Part shown: one piece after another, positions 1 through 8,015 of the stretch
Layout of the letters: every line of letters begins with the position of its first letter
Numbering within the stretch: position 1 is the stretch's first letter
From: Saccharothrix tamanrassetensis
Lineage (GTDB): Bacteria; Actinomycetota; Actinomycetes; Mycobacteriales; Pseudonocardiaceae
Direction: 5' to 3'
DNA: 64,000 bases
Assembly (NCBI RefSeq): GCF_014203665.1
Contig: NZ_JACHJN010000002.1
Span: forward strand, 310,001-374,000
The notes under the pieces: model-generated
The model's input: only the letters and a program-made list of their open reading frames with translations
Told to the model about the DNA's origin: nothing
The model's database searches: none
Translations under genes and position numbers: made by a program

Positions 1-718
1 CCGCGGGCTCGCGGAACGGACCGTCCAGTCCTACCTGACCCTGCTGGACCAGCTGCACGACACCGGGCTGGCGGTCGACGCCGAGGTGAGCGTCAAGCTG
101 TCGGCCGTGGGCCAGTCCCTGGACGAACGGCTCGCGCTGGACAACGCGTCCCGCATCTGCGCCGCCGCGGAACAGGGCGGGACCACCGTCACGCTGGACA
201 TGGAAGACCACACCACCACCGACTCGACCTTGCGCGTGCTCGCCGAACTGCACCGCTCGTGGCCGTCGACCGGTGCCGTCCTCCAGGCCTACCTGCGGCG
301 GACGCTGGACGACTGCCGCGCCCTGGCGGGCTCCCGTGTCCGCCTGTGCAAGGGCGCCTACGCCGAACCCGCGTCCGTGGCCCACACCGACCCGCACGAG
401 GTCGACCTGAACTACGTGCGCTGCGCGAACGTGCTGCTGTCGGGGAGCGGCTACCCGATGTTCGCCACCCACGACCCGAGGCTGATCGAGATCGTCGCCG
501 AACGCGCCCGTTGGCACGACAAGGCGCCGGAGGACTTCGAGTACCAGATGCTGTACGGCGTCCGCCCGTCCGAACAGGCCCGCCTCACGGCCGAAGGCCA
601 CGTCGTGCGGGTGTACGTCCCCTTCGGCGAGCAGTGGTACGGATACCTGATGCGCAGGCTGGCCGAACGCCCGGCCAACGTGGCGTTCTTCCTGCGTTCG
701 CTGGCCGGCCGTTCTTGA
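1..718 (+). CDS. Proline dehydrogenase, 3' part (5' end outside window)
   Basis: Flavoenzyme that oxidises proline to pyrroline-5-carboxylate, the first step of proline breakdown. The reading frame is open from base 2 of the window and ends at TGA 716-718, so the N-terminal part is missing. About 238 residues remain. The remaining part shows family features: SVKLSAVG, a DMED segment, RVRLCKGAY, FATHDP, and the C-terminal YVPFGEQWYGYLMRRLAERP that ends the PutA/PRODH barrel. The next gene starts 8 bases downstream, so the two are probably co-transcribed. The reverse-direction enzyme, proC, lies 1.5 kb downstream. Identification is firm. Whether the full gene is a single-domain PRODH or is fused to anything cannot be seen. 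Confidence 0.92.
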   Translation, partial: RGLAERTVQSYLTLLDQLHDTGLAVDAEVSVKLSAVGQSLDERLALDNASRICAAAEQGGTTVTLDMEDHTTTDSTLRVLAELHRSWPSTGAVLQAYLRRTLDDCRALAGSRVRLCKGAYAEPASVAHTDPHEVDLNYVRCANVLLSGSGYPMFATHDPRLIEIVAERARWHDKAPEDFEYQMLYGVRPSEQARLTAEGHVVRVYVPFGEQWYGYLMRRLAERPANVAFFLRSLAGRS

Positions 719-726
719 GGAGTTCC

Positions 727-1533
727 GTGTCGTTCTCGCTAGCCAGTGCCGTGCGCCCGTTGGGCGACGGCACCTACACCGCGACCCTCCCCGCCGAGTG
801 GACCATCGGCCCCAAACCCCACGGCGGCTTCCTGCTCGCGCTGGCGGCACGGGCAGCGGTGCACTCGGCGGCGGTGGCCATGCCCGGCACGGAGGACCTG
901 AACCCCCTGGCGGTGAGCGCGCAGTTCCTGCGCGCGCCGGAGGTCGGTCCCGTGCTGCTGCGGACCGAGATCCGCAAGGCGGGGCGCACGGCCACGATCG
1001 TCTCGTCCACTCTGGAACAACGCGGCCGGAGTTGCGTCGAATCAACGGTCACGGTCGGCCGGATTCCGTCGCAGACCCCGGATTACGTGGACCTCCCCGA
1101 CGTTCCCGCCGCACCGCCCGCGGATGCCGTCGACCTGGCGAATTTGGGGCCGGGCGGTGTGTACAAATTGGGCTCGGTGTGCGATGTCCGGCTGGACAAG
1201 GAAGGCGCGGGATTCCTCACCGGTCGCTCCGGTGATCCGCTGGTGCTGCGCCTTTGGGTTCGTCCTCTCGGGGAACGCCCGGACCCCTATTTCGCGCTCA
1301 TCGCCGGCGACATCTCCATGCCCGTGACCTTCAACCTCGGCCGTTTCGGCTGGTCCCCGACCGTGCAGTTGACCGCGCTGCTCAGAGCCGATCCGGCTCC
1401 CGGCTGGCTGCGGGTGCAGGTGTCCTGCACCGCCGTGCACGGCCAGTGGTTCGACGAGGACGCCGTGGTGATCGACTCGACCGGCCGCCTCGTCTGCCAG
1501 GCCCGCCAGTTGGCCCTCACGCCCGCCGGCTGA
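727..1533 (+). CDS. TesB-like acyl-CoA thioesterase family protein
   Basis: A 268-residue protein that looks like a double-hotdog thioesterase, which would hydrolyse acyl-CoA to free acid and CoA in the cytoplasm. An N-terminal HGGF motif (WTIGPKPHGGFLLALAARAA) is typical of this family. The substrate is unknown. The GTG start at 727 is chosen because GAGGAG at 717-722 sits 4 bases upstream, overlapping the proline dehydrogenase stop. The same frame is open further upstream, but that part runs inside the dehydrogenase gene and is a shadow. The tight spacing suggests co-transcription with proline dehydrogenase, although no metabolic link is obvious. Confidence 0.8.
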   Translation: MSFSLASAVRPLGDGTYTATLPAEWTIGPKPHGGFLLALAARAAVHSAAVAMPGTEDLNPLAVSAQFLRAPEVGPVLLRTEIRKAGRTATIVSSTLEQRGRSCVESTVTVGRIPSQTPDYVDLPDVPAAPPADAVDLANLGPGGVYKLGSVCDVRLDKEGAGFLTGRSGDPLVLRLWVRPLGERPDPYFALIAGDISMPVTFNLGRFGWSPTVQLTALLRADPAPGWLRVQVSCTAVHGQWFDEDAVVIDSTGRLVCQARQLALTPAG

Positions 1534-1582
1534 GGCGCAAGCGCTTGCACCCAGGCGCGCCCACGCACACTCCTGCCGTGCT

Positions 1583-1709
1583 GTGTGTCATCCCCGTATG
1601 GCCTGCGCGCAGCGAACCGCAGTTGTCCGGGGAATGCAAGCACGCTTTTCGCTTGCATTCCCCGGACAACTGCGGTTGTCTTTGACCAGGACATGCGGGG
1701 ATGACGCAC
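1583..1709. repeat. Long imperfect palindrome, element 1
   Basis: Inner arms 1615-1641 and 1651-1677 are perfect 27-base complements around a 9-base loop. Outer arms 1583-1600 and 1692-1709 match at 16 of 18 positions. The whole can fold into one stem of nearly 60 bases per arm. The outer arm contains a TCATCCCCGYATG core and the inner arm ends in TGCAAGC. Element 2 shows the same core and the same arm end, so they are one family. Function unknown. Confidence 0.85.
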
Positions 1710-1747
1710 GGCCTGCTCGCATCTTTTATGCTTTGGTTTTATGGGAT

Positions 1748-1870
1748 CCTTGGCGGCCTGCCCGTCCGGCGAGGACGCTTTTTCTTTTAGCGGGATCGGT
1801 TGGCGACTTGGTGCTGGATCGCTGCCGGTCAAAGAAAAAGCGACGCTCGCCGCTTGGCAGGCCTCCGGGG
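1748..1870. repeat. Long imperfect palindrome, element 3 (middle)
   Basis: The most regular part is a perfect 12-base pair of arms, CGCTTTTTCTTT at 1776-1787 and its complement at 1831-1842. Flanking it are weaker matching arms: CGGCGAG near 1767-1773 against 1846-1852, and GGCCTGCC near 1756-1763 against 1857-1864. The loop is about 43 bases. GTCAAAGA just before the right arm is also found in elements 1 and 2, which suggests common descent. Confidence 0.65.
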
Positions 1871-1887
1871 AGGAAAAACGAAGGGCG

Positions 1888-2015
1888 TCGTGTTCTCCCC
1901 GCATGGCCTGTCAAAGACGACCACCCTTGTCCTGGGGGTGCAAGCGGTGAAGCGTGCTTGCACCCCCAGGACAAGCGCGGTAGCCCTCCGGGCAGGCCAT
2001 GCGGGGAGAACACGA
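1888..2015. repeat. Long imperfect palindrome, element 2
   Basis: Outer arms 1888-1910 and 1993-2015 are perfect 23-base complements. Inner arms 1926-1945 and 1956-1975 are perfect 20-base complements with a 10-base loop. The segments between outer and inner arms pair poorly. Layout and key words (CTCCCCGCATGGCCTG outside, TGCAAGC at the loop end) match element 1. It is one of three such elements between the thioesterase gene and proC. Confidence 0.85.
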
Positions 2016-2192
2016 GGCGACGGGTCTGTGCGGCGTGCGCCTGGGGGTTGGGCGGCTGTGGTGCGTTGGCCGTGGGTGGCGGGTGTGGACGGGCAGGGAT
2101 GGGGACATCGAGGGAGGTAGGGGATCCATCGGACGGGACCGGGTGGGTTACTGCGTGGCTGCCGAATGGGGGAGGGTGGCAGGCTTGGCGGT

Positions 2193-3005
2193 ATGACGAC
2201 GATCGCGGTGTTGGGGGCTGGGAAGATCGGGGAAGCGCTGCTGTCCGGGCTGCTGCAAGGTGGTCGGCCGGCGGAGGAGTTGCTGTTCACCGAGAAGCAC
2301 CCGGAGCGGGCTGCCGAGCTGACCGAGCAGTACGGCGTCGAAGGGCTGGACGTGGCCTCCGCCGCGCAGCGGGCCGACGTGGTGGTCGTGGCCGTCAAGC
2401 CCCAGGACATCGAGCCGCTGCTGGACCAGTTGGCACCCGTCATCAGGCCCGGGACGTTGGTTGTGTCGCTGTGCGCGGGCCTGCCGACGAGCCTCTACGA
2501 GCGCCGGCTGCCCGAAGGGACGCCGGTGGTCCGGGTCATGCCGAACACGCCGATGGTCGTGAGCGAGGCGATGAGCGCCATCTCGGCGGGCAAGTACGCG
2601 CAGGCGGAGCACCTGAACCTGGTCGACGACCTGTTGCAGACCGTGGGCAAGGTGGCCCGCGTCCCGGAGAACCAGCAGGACGCCGTCACGGCGCTCTCCG
2701 GCTCGGGCCCCGCGTACTTCTTCTACCTGGTCGAAGCGATGATCGACGCGGGCATCCTGCTGGGCATCCCGCGCGACCTGGCCACCCGGCTGATCATCCA
2801 GTCGGCGGTGGGGGCCGCGCAGATGCTGAACCGGAACGACCAGCACCCGGTCATCCTCCGCGAGGCGGTCACCTCGCCCGCCGGGACGACCATCATGGCC
2901 ATCCGGGAGCTGGAGAAGCACGGCGTCCGGGCGGCCATGCTGGCGGCCATCGAGGCCGCCCGGGACCGTTCGGTGGAGCTGGGACGGGACCACGAGGCGG
3001 ATTGA
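2193..3005 (+). CDS. proC: Pyrroline-5-carboxylate reductase
   Basis: NADPH-dependent reduction of pyrroline-5-carboxylate, the last step of proline synthesis, in the cytoplasm. The 270-residue protein has the usual length. It opens with a Rossmann nucleotide-binding motif (VLGAGKIGEALLSG). It also shows AVKPQDI, RVMPNTP, the ALSGSGPAY active-site segment and the C-terminal TSPAGTT of ProC. ATG 2193 is preferred because the protein then begins directly with the Rossmann strand; the frame extends upstream without a better start. The small HTH gene follows 120 bases later, the same order as recalled for M. tuberculosis Rv0500 and its neighbours. Confidence 0.95.
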   Translation: MTTIAVLGAGKIGEALLSGLLQGGRPAEELLFTEKHPERAAELTEQYGVEGLDVASAAQRADVVVVAVKPQDIEPLLDQLAPVIRPGTLVVSLCAGLPTSLYERRLPEGTPVVRVMPNTPMVVSEAMSAISAGKYAQAEHLNLVDDLLQTVGKVARVPENQQDAVTALSGSGPAYFFYLVEAMIDAGILLGIPRDLATRLIIQSAVGAAQMLNRNDQHPVILREAVTSPAGTTIMAIRELEKHGVRAAMLAAIEAARDRSVELGRDHEAD

Positions 3006-3125
3006 TACCGCCATTGGCCGTCGCACCAGTCCCACCTGTCCCGTTACCCTCAAGGGAGCACGTGCGTGTCGAACCGTCGGTGGGGAAGCCGACGGCACGA
3101 CGCGTGTCGAAGGACACGGTGATCC

Positions 3126-3335
3126 ATGCCGGAGGAGAACGATCGAGCACCACTGGTCCAGGTCAAGTTCCTGACCGTCGCCGAGGTGGCGCTGGTGATG
3201 CGTGTGTCGAAGATGACGGTGTACCGGCTGGTGCACTCGGGCGAACTCACCGCGGTTCGGGTGGGGAAGTCGTTCCGGGTGCCCGAGAAGGCCGTGCACG
3301 AGTACCTGCGCAACGCCTACTTCGACGCCGGGTGA
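3126..3335 (+). CDS. Excisionase-type helix-turn-helix protein
   Basis: A 69-residue single-domain DNA-binding protein of the excisionase/MerR-like HTH family. The signature runs FLTVAEVALVMRVSKMTVYRLVHSGELTAVRVGKSFRVPEKAVHEYL, with the recognition helix around MTVYRLV and a basic wing around RVGKSFRV. This is the small regulator found beside proC and bS22 in mycobacteria. It resembles BldC in fold but lacks the BldC HRRF/HRRY segment, so it is a separate subfamily. Its targets are unknown. The ATG lies 120 bases after proC. Confidence 0.88.
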   Translation: MPEENDRAPLVQVKFLTVAEVALVMRVSKMTVYRLVHSGELTAVRVGKSFRVPEKAVHEYLRNAYFDAG

Positions 3336-3457
3336 GGGCGGGCGCCGGCAGCCGGGTAAACTGACAGGCCGTTCGTGCCTGGTGTCGGCGCGCCCAACTG
3401 ACGGGTGTCTCCACCGGCGCGTGGAGAAGACCAACGTCTAGTGAGTGAGGACCCCGC

Positions 3458-3559
3458 ATGGGCTCGGTCATCAAGAAGCGCCGCAAGCGCATGTCGAAGA
3501 AGAAGCACCGCAAGCTGCTGCGCAAGACCCGCGTCCAGCGTCGCAAGCGCGGCAAGTAA
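3458..3559 (+). CDS. 30S ribosomal protein bS22 (AURKAIP1/COX24-like), 33 residues
   Basis: A very small and extremely basic protein ([19 protein letters not shown] followed by [14 protein letters not shown]). This is the actinobacterial AURKAIP1/COX24-domain protein, identified in mycobacterial ribosomes as bS22 in the small subunit. GTGAGGACCCC just upstream of ATG 3458 supplies a GAGG-type ribosome binding site. A strong hairpin terminator follows the stop codon by 19 bases. Its place between the HTH gene and the epimerase gene is conserved in Actinobacteria as far as I recall. It is easy to miss because of its size. Confidence 0.92.
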   Translation: MGSVIKKRRKRMSKKKHRKLLRKTRVQRRKRGK

Positions 3560-3578
3560 CCCCAGCGGGTTTTCCGGC

Positions 3579-3617
3579 GCCGGCCCTCCACGTACGCGGA
3601 GGGCCGGCGTTGCTTTT
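3579..3617 (+). terminator. Rho-independent terminator after bS22
   Basis: Arms GCCGGCCCTCC (3579-3589) and GGAGGGCCGGC (3598-3608) are perfect 11-base complements with an 8-base loop, followed by GTTGCTTTT. This ends the proC-HTH-bS22 group before the epimerase gene. Confidence 0.85.
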
Positions 3618-3791
3618 CGCCCCCCAACCTGCGGTTTCCGCCGCCGCTCGCCGCCCTCCCGCGGGCCGCGGGGCGGTGACCTGCGTCAAGGCCGCGCCTG
3701 TGGAACGATCGGGTCTCAGATCCCCTGGGTAGCATCCACCCGTCGCACGCAACCCCAGGCACGTCGCACCGCACCCCAGGCACGGAGTCGC

Positions 3792-4829
3792 ATGGCGCCC
3801 AAGGTCGTTCTCGTCACCGGTTGCAGCCGCTTCCTCGGCGGCCACCTCGCCGCGCGGTTCGCCGCGAACCCCGACATCGACCGGGTGCTCGGCGTGGACA
3901 CCGAGCCGCCGTCGCGCGACCTGCTGCGCCGGATGGGCCGGGCCGAGTTCGTCCGCGCCGACATCCGCAACCCGCTCATCGCCAAGGTCATCGCCACCGC
4001 GCACGTCGACACGGTCGTGCACGCGTCGGTGACCGCCAACCCGGCCGGTCCGACCGGTCGCACGGCGATGAAGGAGATGAACGTCATCGGCACCATGCAG
4101 CTGCTGGCGGCCTGCCAGAAGTCGCCGCACGTGCGCAAGCTGGTGGTGAAGTCGACCAGCGCGGTGTACGGGTCGTCGTCCCGCGACCCGGCGGTGTTCA
4201 CCGAGGAAATGGGCCCGAAGGACCTGCCGTCCAGCGGGTACGCCAAGGACGCCGTCGAGGTGGAGGGCTACGTGCGGGGCTTCGCGCGCCGCCGCCCGGA
4301 CGTGGCGGTGACCGCGCTGCGGTTCACCAACTTCATCGGCCCCCGCATCGACACCGTGCTGACCAGGTACTTCGCCCTGCCGGTGGTGCCGACGATCATG
4401 GGCTACGACGCCCGCGTGCAGCTGCTGCACTCCGAGGACGCGCTGGCCGTGCTGGAACGCGCCACCCTGCACGACCTGCCCGGCGTGTTCAACGTGGGCG
4501 GCGACGGGGTACTCCTGCTGTCGCAGGCGATCCGCCGCGCGGGCAAGCTGCCGCTACCGGTGCCCAGCGCCGCCGTGCCCACCGTGGGCAGGCTCTTCCG
4601 CAGCGCGCGGCTGGTGGACTTCTCGCCCGACCAGATGCGGTTCCTCAACTGGGGCCGCGTGGTGGACACCGGTCTGCTGAAGCGGGAGTTCGGCTTCACG
4701 CCGAGGTGGACCACCCAGCAGGCGTTCGACGACTACGTGAGCGGGCGGGCGATGCGCCCGCTGATCGACCCGGACCTGGTGGCATCGGTGGAGCGCGGTG
4801 TGCTCGGCGCGGCGGCCAGGTTCCGGTGA
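3792..4829 (+). CDS. NAD-dependent epimerase/dehydratase (GalE2-like SDR)
   Basis: A 345-residue extended short-chain dehydrogenase. It has an N-terminal nucleotide-binding motif VTGCSRFLGGHLAARF (a GxxxxGxxL variant of GxxGxxG), an acidic residue ending strand 2 (GVDTEP), a Ser/Thr in STSAVYG, and a YAKDAVE segment that supplies the catalytic Tyr-x-x-x-Lys. It probably acts on a nucleotide sugar, but the substrate is not known. The gene overlaps or abuts the downstream acyltransferase. The pair matches the order of M. tuberculosis galE2 (Rv0501) and Rv0502, which suggests a cell-envelope lipid or glycolipid role. The ATG at 3792 has only a weak GGAG upstream. Confidence 0.85.
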   Translation: MAPKVVLVTGCSRFLGGHLAARFAANPDIDRVLGVDTEPPSRDLLRRMGRAEFVRADIRNPLIAKVIATAHVDTVVHASVTANPAGPTGRTAMKEMNVIGTMQLLAACQKSPHVRKLVVKSTSAVYGSSSRDPAVFTEEMGPKDLPSSGYAKDAVEVEGYVRGFARRRPDVAVTALRFTNFIGPRIDTVLTRYFALPVVPTIMGYDARVQLLHSEDALAVLERATLHDLPGVFNVGGDGVLLLSQAIRRAGKLPLPVPSAAVPTVGRLFRSARLVDFSPDQMRFLNWGRVVDTGLLKREFGFTPRWTTQQAFDDYVSGRAMRPLIDPDLVASVERGVLGAAARFR

Positions 4830-4849
4830 CACCGGCCGAGGAGGTGGAC

Positions 4850-5803
4850 GTGGCAGGGGCACGGGTGATCCCGCTGCACGCCCCGGAACTGGGGCGGCCG
4901 AAACCGGAGGTGGTGGCCGAACCGGCCGAGGCCGGTCCGGCGCCCTCCGAGCAGGCCCCGGCGGACTGGGAGCAGCGCCTGGCGGACCTGCTGGCCTTCG
5001 CCCGCCGCCGGCTCCGGGGCGACTACGAGGTCGACGAGTTCGGCTTCGACCCGGACCTGACCGACCACCTCCTGATGCCCCCGCTCAAGCCGCTGTACGA
5101 GAAGTGGTTCCGGGTGGAGACCATCGGGATGCACAACGTGCCCGCCGAGGGCGGCGCGCTGCTCGTCGCGAACCACTCCGGCACCCTGCCGCTGGACGCC
5201 ACCATGACCGCGTACGCCGTCCGGGCGGACCACCCGGCGCGCCGCCACCTGCGGATGCTCGGCGCCGACCTGGTCTTCAAGACCCCCGTGCTGGGCGCGC
5301 TGGCCCGCAAGTCCGGCCAGACCCTCGCCTGCAACCCGGACGCCGAACGCCTGCTGCGGTCCGGTCAGCTGGTGGGCGTGTGGCCGGAGGGCTTCAAGGG
5401 CATCGGCAAGCCGTTCAAGGACCGCTACAAGCTCCAGCGCTTCGGCCGCGGCGGCTTCGTGTCGGCGGCGCTGAACACCGGCGTCCCGATCATCCCGTGC
5501 TCCATCGTGGGCGCGGAGGAGATCTACCCGATGATCGGCGACCTGAAGGCGCTGGCCCGGCTGTTCGGCTTCCCCTACTTCCCGGTGACCCCGTTCTTCC
5601 CGCTCCTCGGCCCCCTGGGCGCGATCCCGCTGCCCTCGAAGTGGTACATCGAGTTCGGCGAACCCATCCGGACCGACGTGTACGACGAGCACGCCGCCGA
5701 CGACCCGATGCTGGTGTTCAACCTGACCGACCAGGTCCGCGAGACCATCCAGCAGACCTTGTACCGCCTGCTCACCCAGCGCCGGAACGTGTTCCTGGGC
5801 TGA
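4850..5803 (+). CDS. Lysophospholipid acyltransferase family protein (Rv0502-like)
   Basis: A 317-residue PlsC-type acyltransferase that would transfer an acyl chain to a glycerophosphate or lysophospholipid at the membrane. It has the catalytic NHSG block (LLVANHSGTLPLD, an N-H-x4-D variant), an acceptor motif near VWPEGFKG, and VPIIPCSIVGAEE further on. The GTG at 4850 is chosen because GAGGAGG lies 6 bases upstream. An alternative GTG at 4826 overlaps the previous stop in a GTGA arrangement and would add 8 residues. Translational coupling to the epimerase gene is likely. The N-terminal 60 residues are Pro/Ala/Glu-rich and probably disordered. Confidence 0.88.
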   Translation: MAGARVIPLHAPELGRPKPEVVAEPAEAGPAPSEQAPADWEQRLADLLAFARRRLRGDYEVDEFGFDPDLTDHLLMPPLKPLYEKWFRVETIGMHNVPAEGGALLVANHSGTLPLDATMTAYAVRADHPARRHLRMLGADLVFKTPVLGALARKSGQTLACNPDAERLLRSGQLVGVWPEGFKGIGKPFKDRYKLQRFGRGGFVSAALNTGVPIIPCSIVGAEEIYPMIGDLKALARLFGFPYFPVTPFFPLLGPLGAIPLPSKWYIEFGEPIRTDVYDEHAADDPMLVFNLTDQVRETIQQTLYRLLTQRRNVFLG

Positions 5804-5870
5804 CCCGGCACCCCTGCGCGTCCTCGTGGACGATCACGCCGGGGCTCGGCTCACACCGGGGGGAAGACCC

Positions 5871-5888
5871 ACGCCGCTTCCGCGGCGT
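5871..5888. terminator. Small GC hairpin between convergent genes
   Basis: ACGCCGC (5871-5877) pairs with GCGGCGT (5882-5888) around a 4-base loop, between the acyltransferase stop and the stop of the opposing HAD gene. It has no clear T tract. It is offered as a possible bidirectional terminator only. Confidence 0.4.
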
Positions 5889-5910
5889 CGCGTGGAGCCG
5901 TGCGTACCGC

Positions 5911-6804
5911 TCACGCGCGGCGGCGGTAGGCCAACCCGGCCGCGATGGCGCCGGCCAGCGCACCCGCGCCGAGCACCGACGGCACGCCGATCCTGGCCGC
6001 CTTCCGCCCGGTCCGGAAGTCGCGGATCTCCCAGCCGCGCTTGCGGGCCGTGTCGCGCAGGCCCGAGTCCGGGTTCACGGCCACCGCCGTGCCCACCACC
6101 GACAGCATCGGCACGTCGTTCACCGAGTCCGAGTACGCCGTGCACCGCCGCAGGTCCAAGCCCTCCTTGGCGGCCAGCGCCCGCACCGCGTGCGCCTTGG
6201 CGCGGCCGTGCAGCAGGTCGCCGACGAGTTTGCCGGTGTAGATGCCGTCCTCGCTCTCCGACACCGTCCCCAGCGCCCCGGTCAGCCCGAGCCGCCGGGC
6301 GATGATCTGGGCCAGCTCCACCGGCGTCGCGGTGACCAGCCACACCCGCTGGCCGGCGTCCAGGTGCATCTGCGCCAGCGCCTGCGTCCCGGTCCAGATC
6401 TTGTCGGCCATCAGCTCGTCGAAGATCTCCTCGCCGAGGCTGACCAGCTCCGCCACCGAACGCCCGGCCACGAACGACAGCGCCTGCTCGCGCGAGGCCT
6501 TGACGCTCTGCGGGTCCTCCCGGCCGCCCACCCGGAACTTGATCTGCTGCCAGGCGAACCCGGCCAGGTCCGAGTTCCGGAAGTACTTGCGGGCCGCCAG
6601 GCCGCGGGCGAAGTGGAAGATCGACGCGCCCATCATCATCGTGTTGTCCACGTCGAAGAACGCGGCGGCGGTCAGGTCGGTGGGGGTTCCCGGCGACGGT
6701 TCGAGCGCGGGTGTGGCCAGGGCGGCCTCGGCCGAGGCCGCACCCGCCAGTTCGGCGAGCCTCTCCCGCTCGGCCGAGCCCTCCACCACACGCCTTTTCG
6801 CCAC
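5911..6804 (-). CDS. HAD-IB family phosphatase (SerB1-like)
   Basis: A 297-residue haloacid-dehalogenase hydrolase. Motif I is [11 protein letters not shown] (nucleophile Asp in DVDNT), motif II is VWLVTATP and motif III/IV is [13 protein letters not shown]. The subclass IB includes phosphoserine phosphatase-like enzymes, but the true substrate is unknown. A C-terminal hydrophobic stretch ([20 protein letters not shown]) looks like a membrane anchor. The GTG at 6804 has GGGAGG 8 bases upstream on the minus strand. The orthologue in M. tuberculosis is Rv0505c, which sits at the same place relative to the epimerase and acyltransferase. Confidence 0.88.
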   Translation of the reverse strand: MAKRRVVEGSAERERLAELAGAASAEAALATPALEPSPGTPTDLTAAAFFDVDNTMMMGASIFHFARGLAARKYFRNSDLAGFAWQQIKFRVGGREDPQSVKASREQALSFVAGRSVAELVSLGEEIFDELMADKIWTGTQALAQMHLDAGQRVWLVTATPVELAQIIARRLGLTGALGTVSESEDGIYTGKLVGDLLHGRAKAHAVRALAAKEGLDLRRCTAYSDSVNDVPMLSVVGTAVAVNPDSGLRDTARKRGWEIRDFRTGRKAARIGVPSVLGAGALAGAIAAGLAYRRRA

Positions 6805-6843
6805 GTCAGCGCCTCCCGCGGTCCGATGGGGACAGGGTAGCGA

Positions 6844-7929
6844 TCAGCCGGTGAGACCGGGCAGCGGCAGCGAGGGCAGCGACAGCGTCGGCAGCTGGAC
6901 GGGTGGTGTCACGGTCACCGTCACCGAGGGCAGCGGCAGCGTCGGCGTCGGGTTGGCGGTGCCGGGTGTGGTGCCGCCGCCCGTGGGCGGGGCCGGGGCC
7001 GGCGCGGTCGTGGTCGGGGCGGCGGCGGGCGGGGTGGCGGTGGGCACCGGTGCGGACGGCGGTTCCGTCGCGGAGGCGGTCGGCGCCGCCGGGGGTGCGA
7101 CGACGCAGTCGTCGGTCGCGGGCACCGGGCCGATCTCGTCGAACTGCCCGGACGTGACGGTGCCGCAGTGCTCGCGGGCGCCGAGGTCGGTGGCGCGCTG
7201 CGCGATCCGGCCGAGCAGGTCCGCGGACACGCCGGCGCGGGTCGCGGCGTCGGCGGGCAGCCTGCCGCGCAGGTCGCCCAGCCGGGCCGCGTGGGAGGTG
7301 GCCCAGTCGCGCAGCGAGCCGAGGACGCGCCGGTCCGAGCCCGACCCGAACGCGGCCAGCACGCGGGAACCGGCCGCGGCGTCGGCGTCGAAGTCGGCCA
7401 GCGCGGTGAGGTAGCCGCCCAGCGGGCCGCCGCCGGAGTCGCGGTACCGGTCGACCATGGTCTCCATCTCCGAGACCCGGGCCGCGGCGAACTCCAGGCG
7501 CTTGTACCCCTTGGACTCCTCGCCGAAGGTCAGGCCGAGCGAGGCCGACTCGGCGGTGCGCTTGACGCCGTACAGCGCGTCGCCGGGCAACGCGTCGCGG
7601 GACAGCAGCAAGCTCATCCCGGCCAGCGAGAACACCAGGCACAACGCGGCGGCCAGGGCTACGGCTAATCGACCGTGCGCTCCGCTGCGCGGACGACGCC
7701 GGTCGACCTTCGTGGGCGGGGACGGGCTCGCGCCGAGCACCCGTTCCCGCATCCGCGCCCTGGTCGCCTCGTCCGGCCCGCTCGTCGCTGCGGCTTCCCG
7801 CAGCAGCGTGACGACGGCCAACTCGTCGGCGAACGCCGGGTCGGTGTCCTCGGGCAGCGCGTCGACGGCGCGGGCGAACTGCTCGCGCTGCCTGTGACGC
7901 CATAGCGGCGTGATCCCTCTGCCCACCAT
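6844..7929 (-). CDS. DUF5667-type membrane protein, probable anti-sigma partner of the BldN-like factor
   Basis: 361 residues. A cytoplasmic N-terminal part of about 85 residues is followed by one membrane segment near residues 88-110 (LAVALAAALCLVFSLAGMSL), an extracytoplasmic domain with LPGDALYGVKRTAE typical of DUF5667, and a long Pro/Thr/Ala-rich C-terminal tail. The gene lies 86 bases downstream of the sigma gene in the same direction. In Streptomyces the anti-sigma factor RsbN sits directly downstream of bldN and has the same one-segment layout, so a matching role is inferred here, not shown. The start could be ATG 7929 or GTG 7926. Confidence 0.75.
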   Translation of the reverse strand: MVGRGITPLWRHRQREQFARAVDALPEDTDPAFADELAVVTLLREAAATSGPDEATRARMRERVLGASPSPPTKVDRRRPRSGAHGRLAVALAAALCLVFSLAGMSLLLSRDALPGDALYGVKRTAESASLGLTFGEESKGYKRLEFAAARVSEMETMVDRYRDSGGGPLGGYLTALADFDADAAAGSRVLAAFGSGSDRRVLGSLRDWATSHAARLGDLRGRLPADAATRAGVSADLLGRIAQRATDLGAREHCGTVTSGQFDEIGPVPATDDCVVAPPAAPTASATEPPSAPVPTATPPAAAPTTTAPAPAPPTGGGTTPGTANPTPTLPLPSVTVTVTPPVQLPTLSLPSLPLPGLTG

Positions 7930-8015
7930 CCCGCACCGACTCGTCAGGAGTACCTGCCCCGAGTAACGACCCCGGCGGTGTCGGGGTTACGCGGGGTCGA
8001 CCGGTGCGTCGCCGG

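Larger units (their letters stand above)
1534..2192. other. Gene-free 659-base stretch with three long palindromes
   Basis: No credible gene is seen here. The composition differs from the neighbours, with A/T-rich patches such as runs of T near 1779-1788 and of A near 1832-1839. The stretch holds three consecutive long hairpin-forming palindromes (listed separately) and then a G-rich run up to the proC start. The promoter for proC should lie in the last 150 bases, but no convincing -35/-10 pair stands out. Confidence 0.8.

Noticed and set aside
1583..2015. Possible insertion sequence with terminal inverted repeats
   Set aside because: No transposase frame is present. The inverted arms face each other across short loops rather than bounding a gene, and no target-site duplication is seen.
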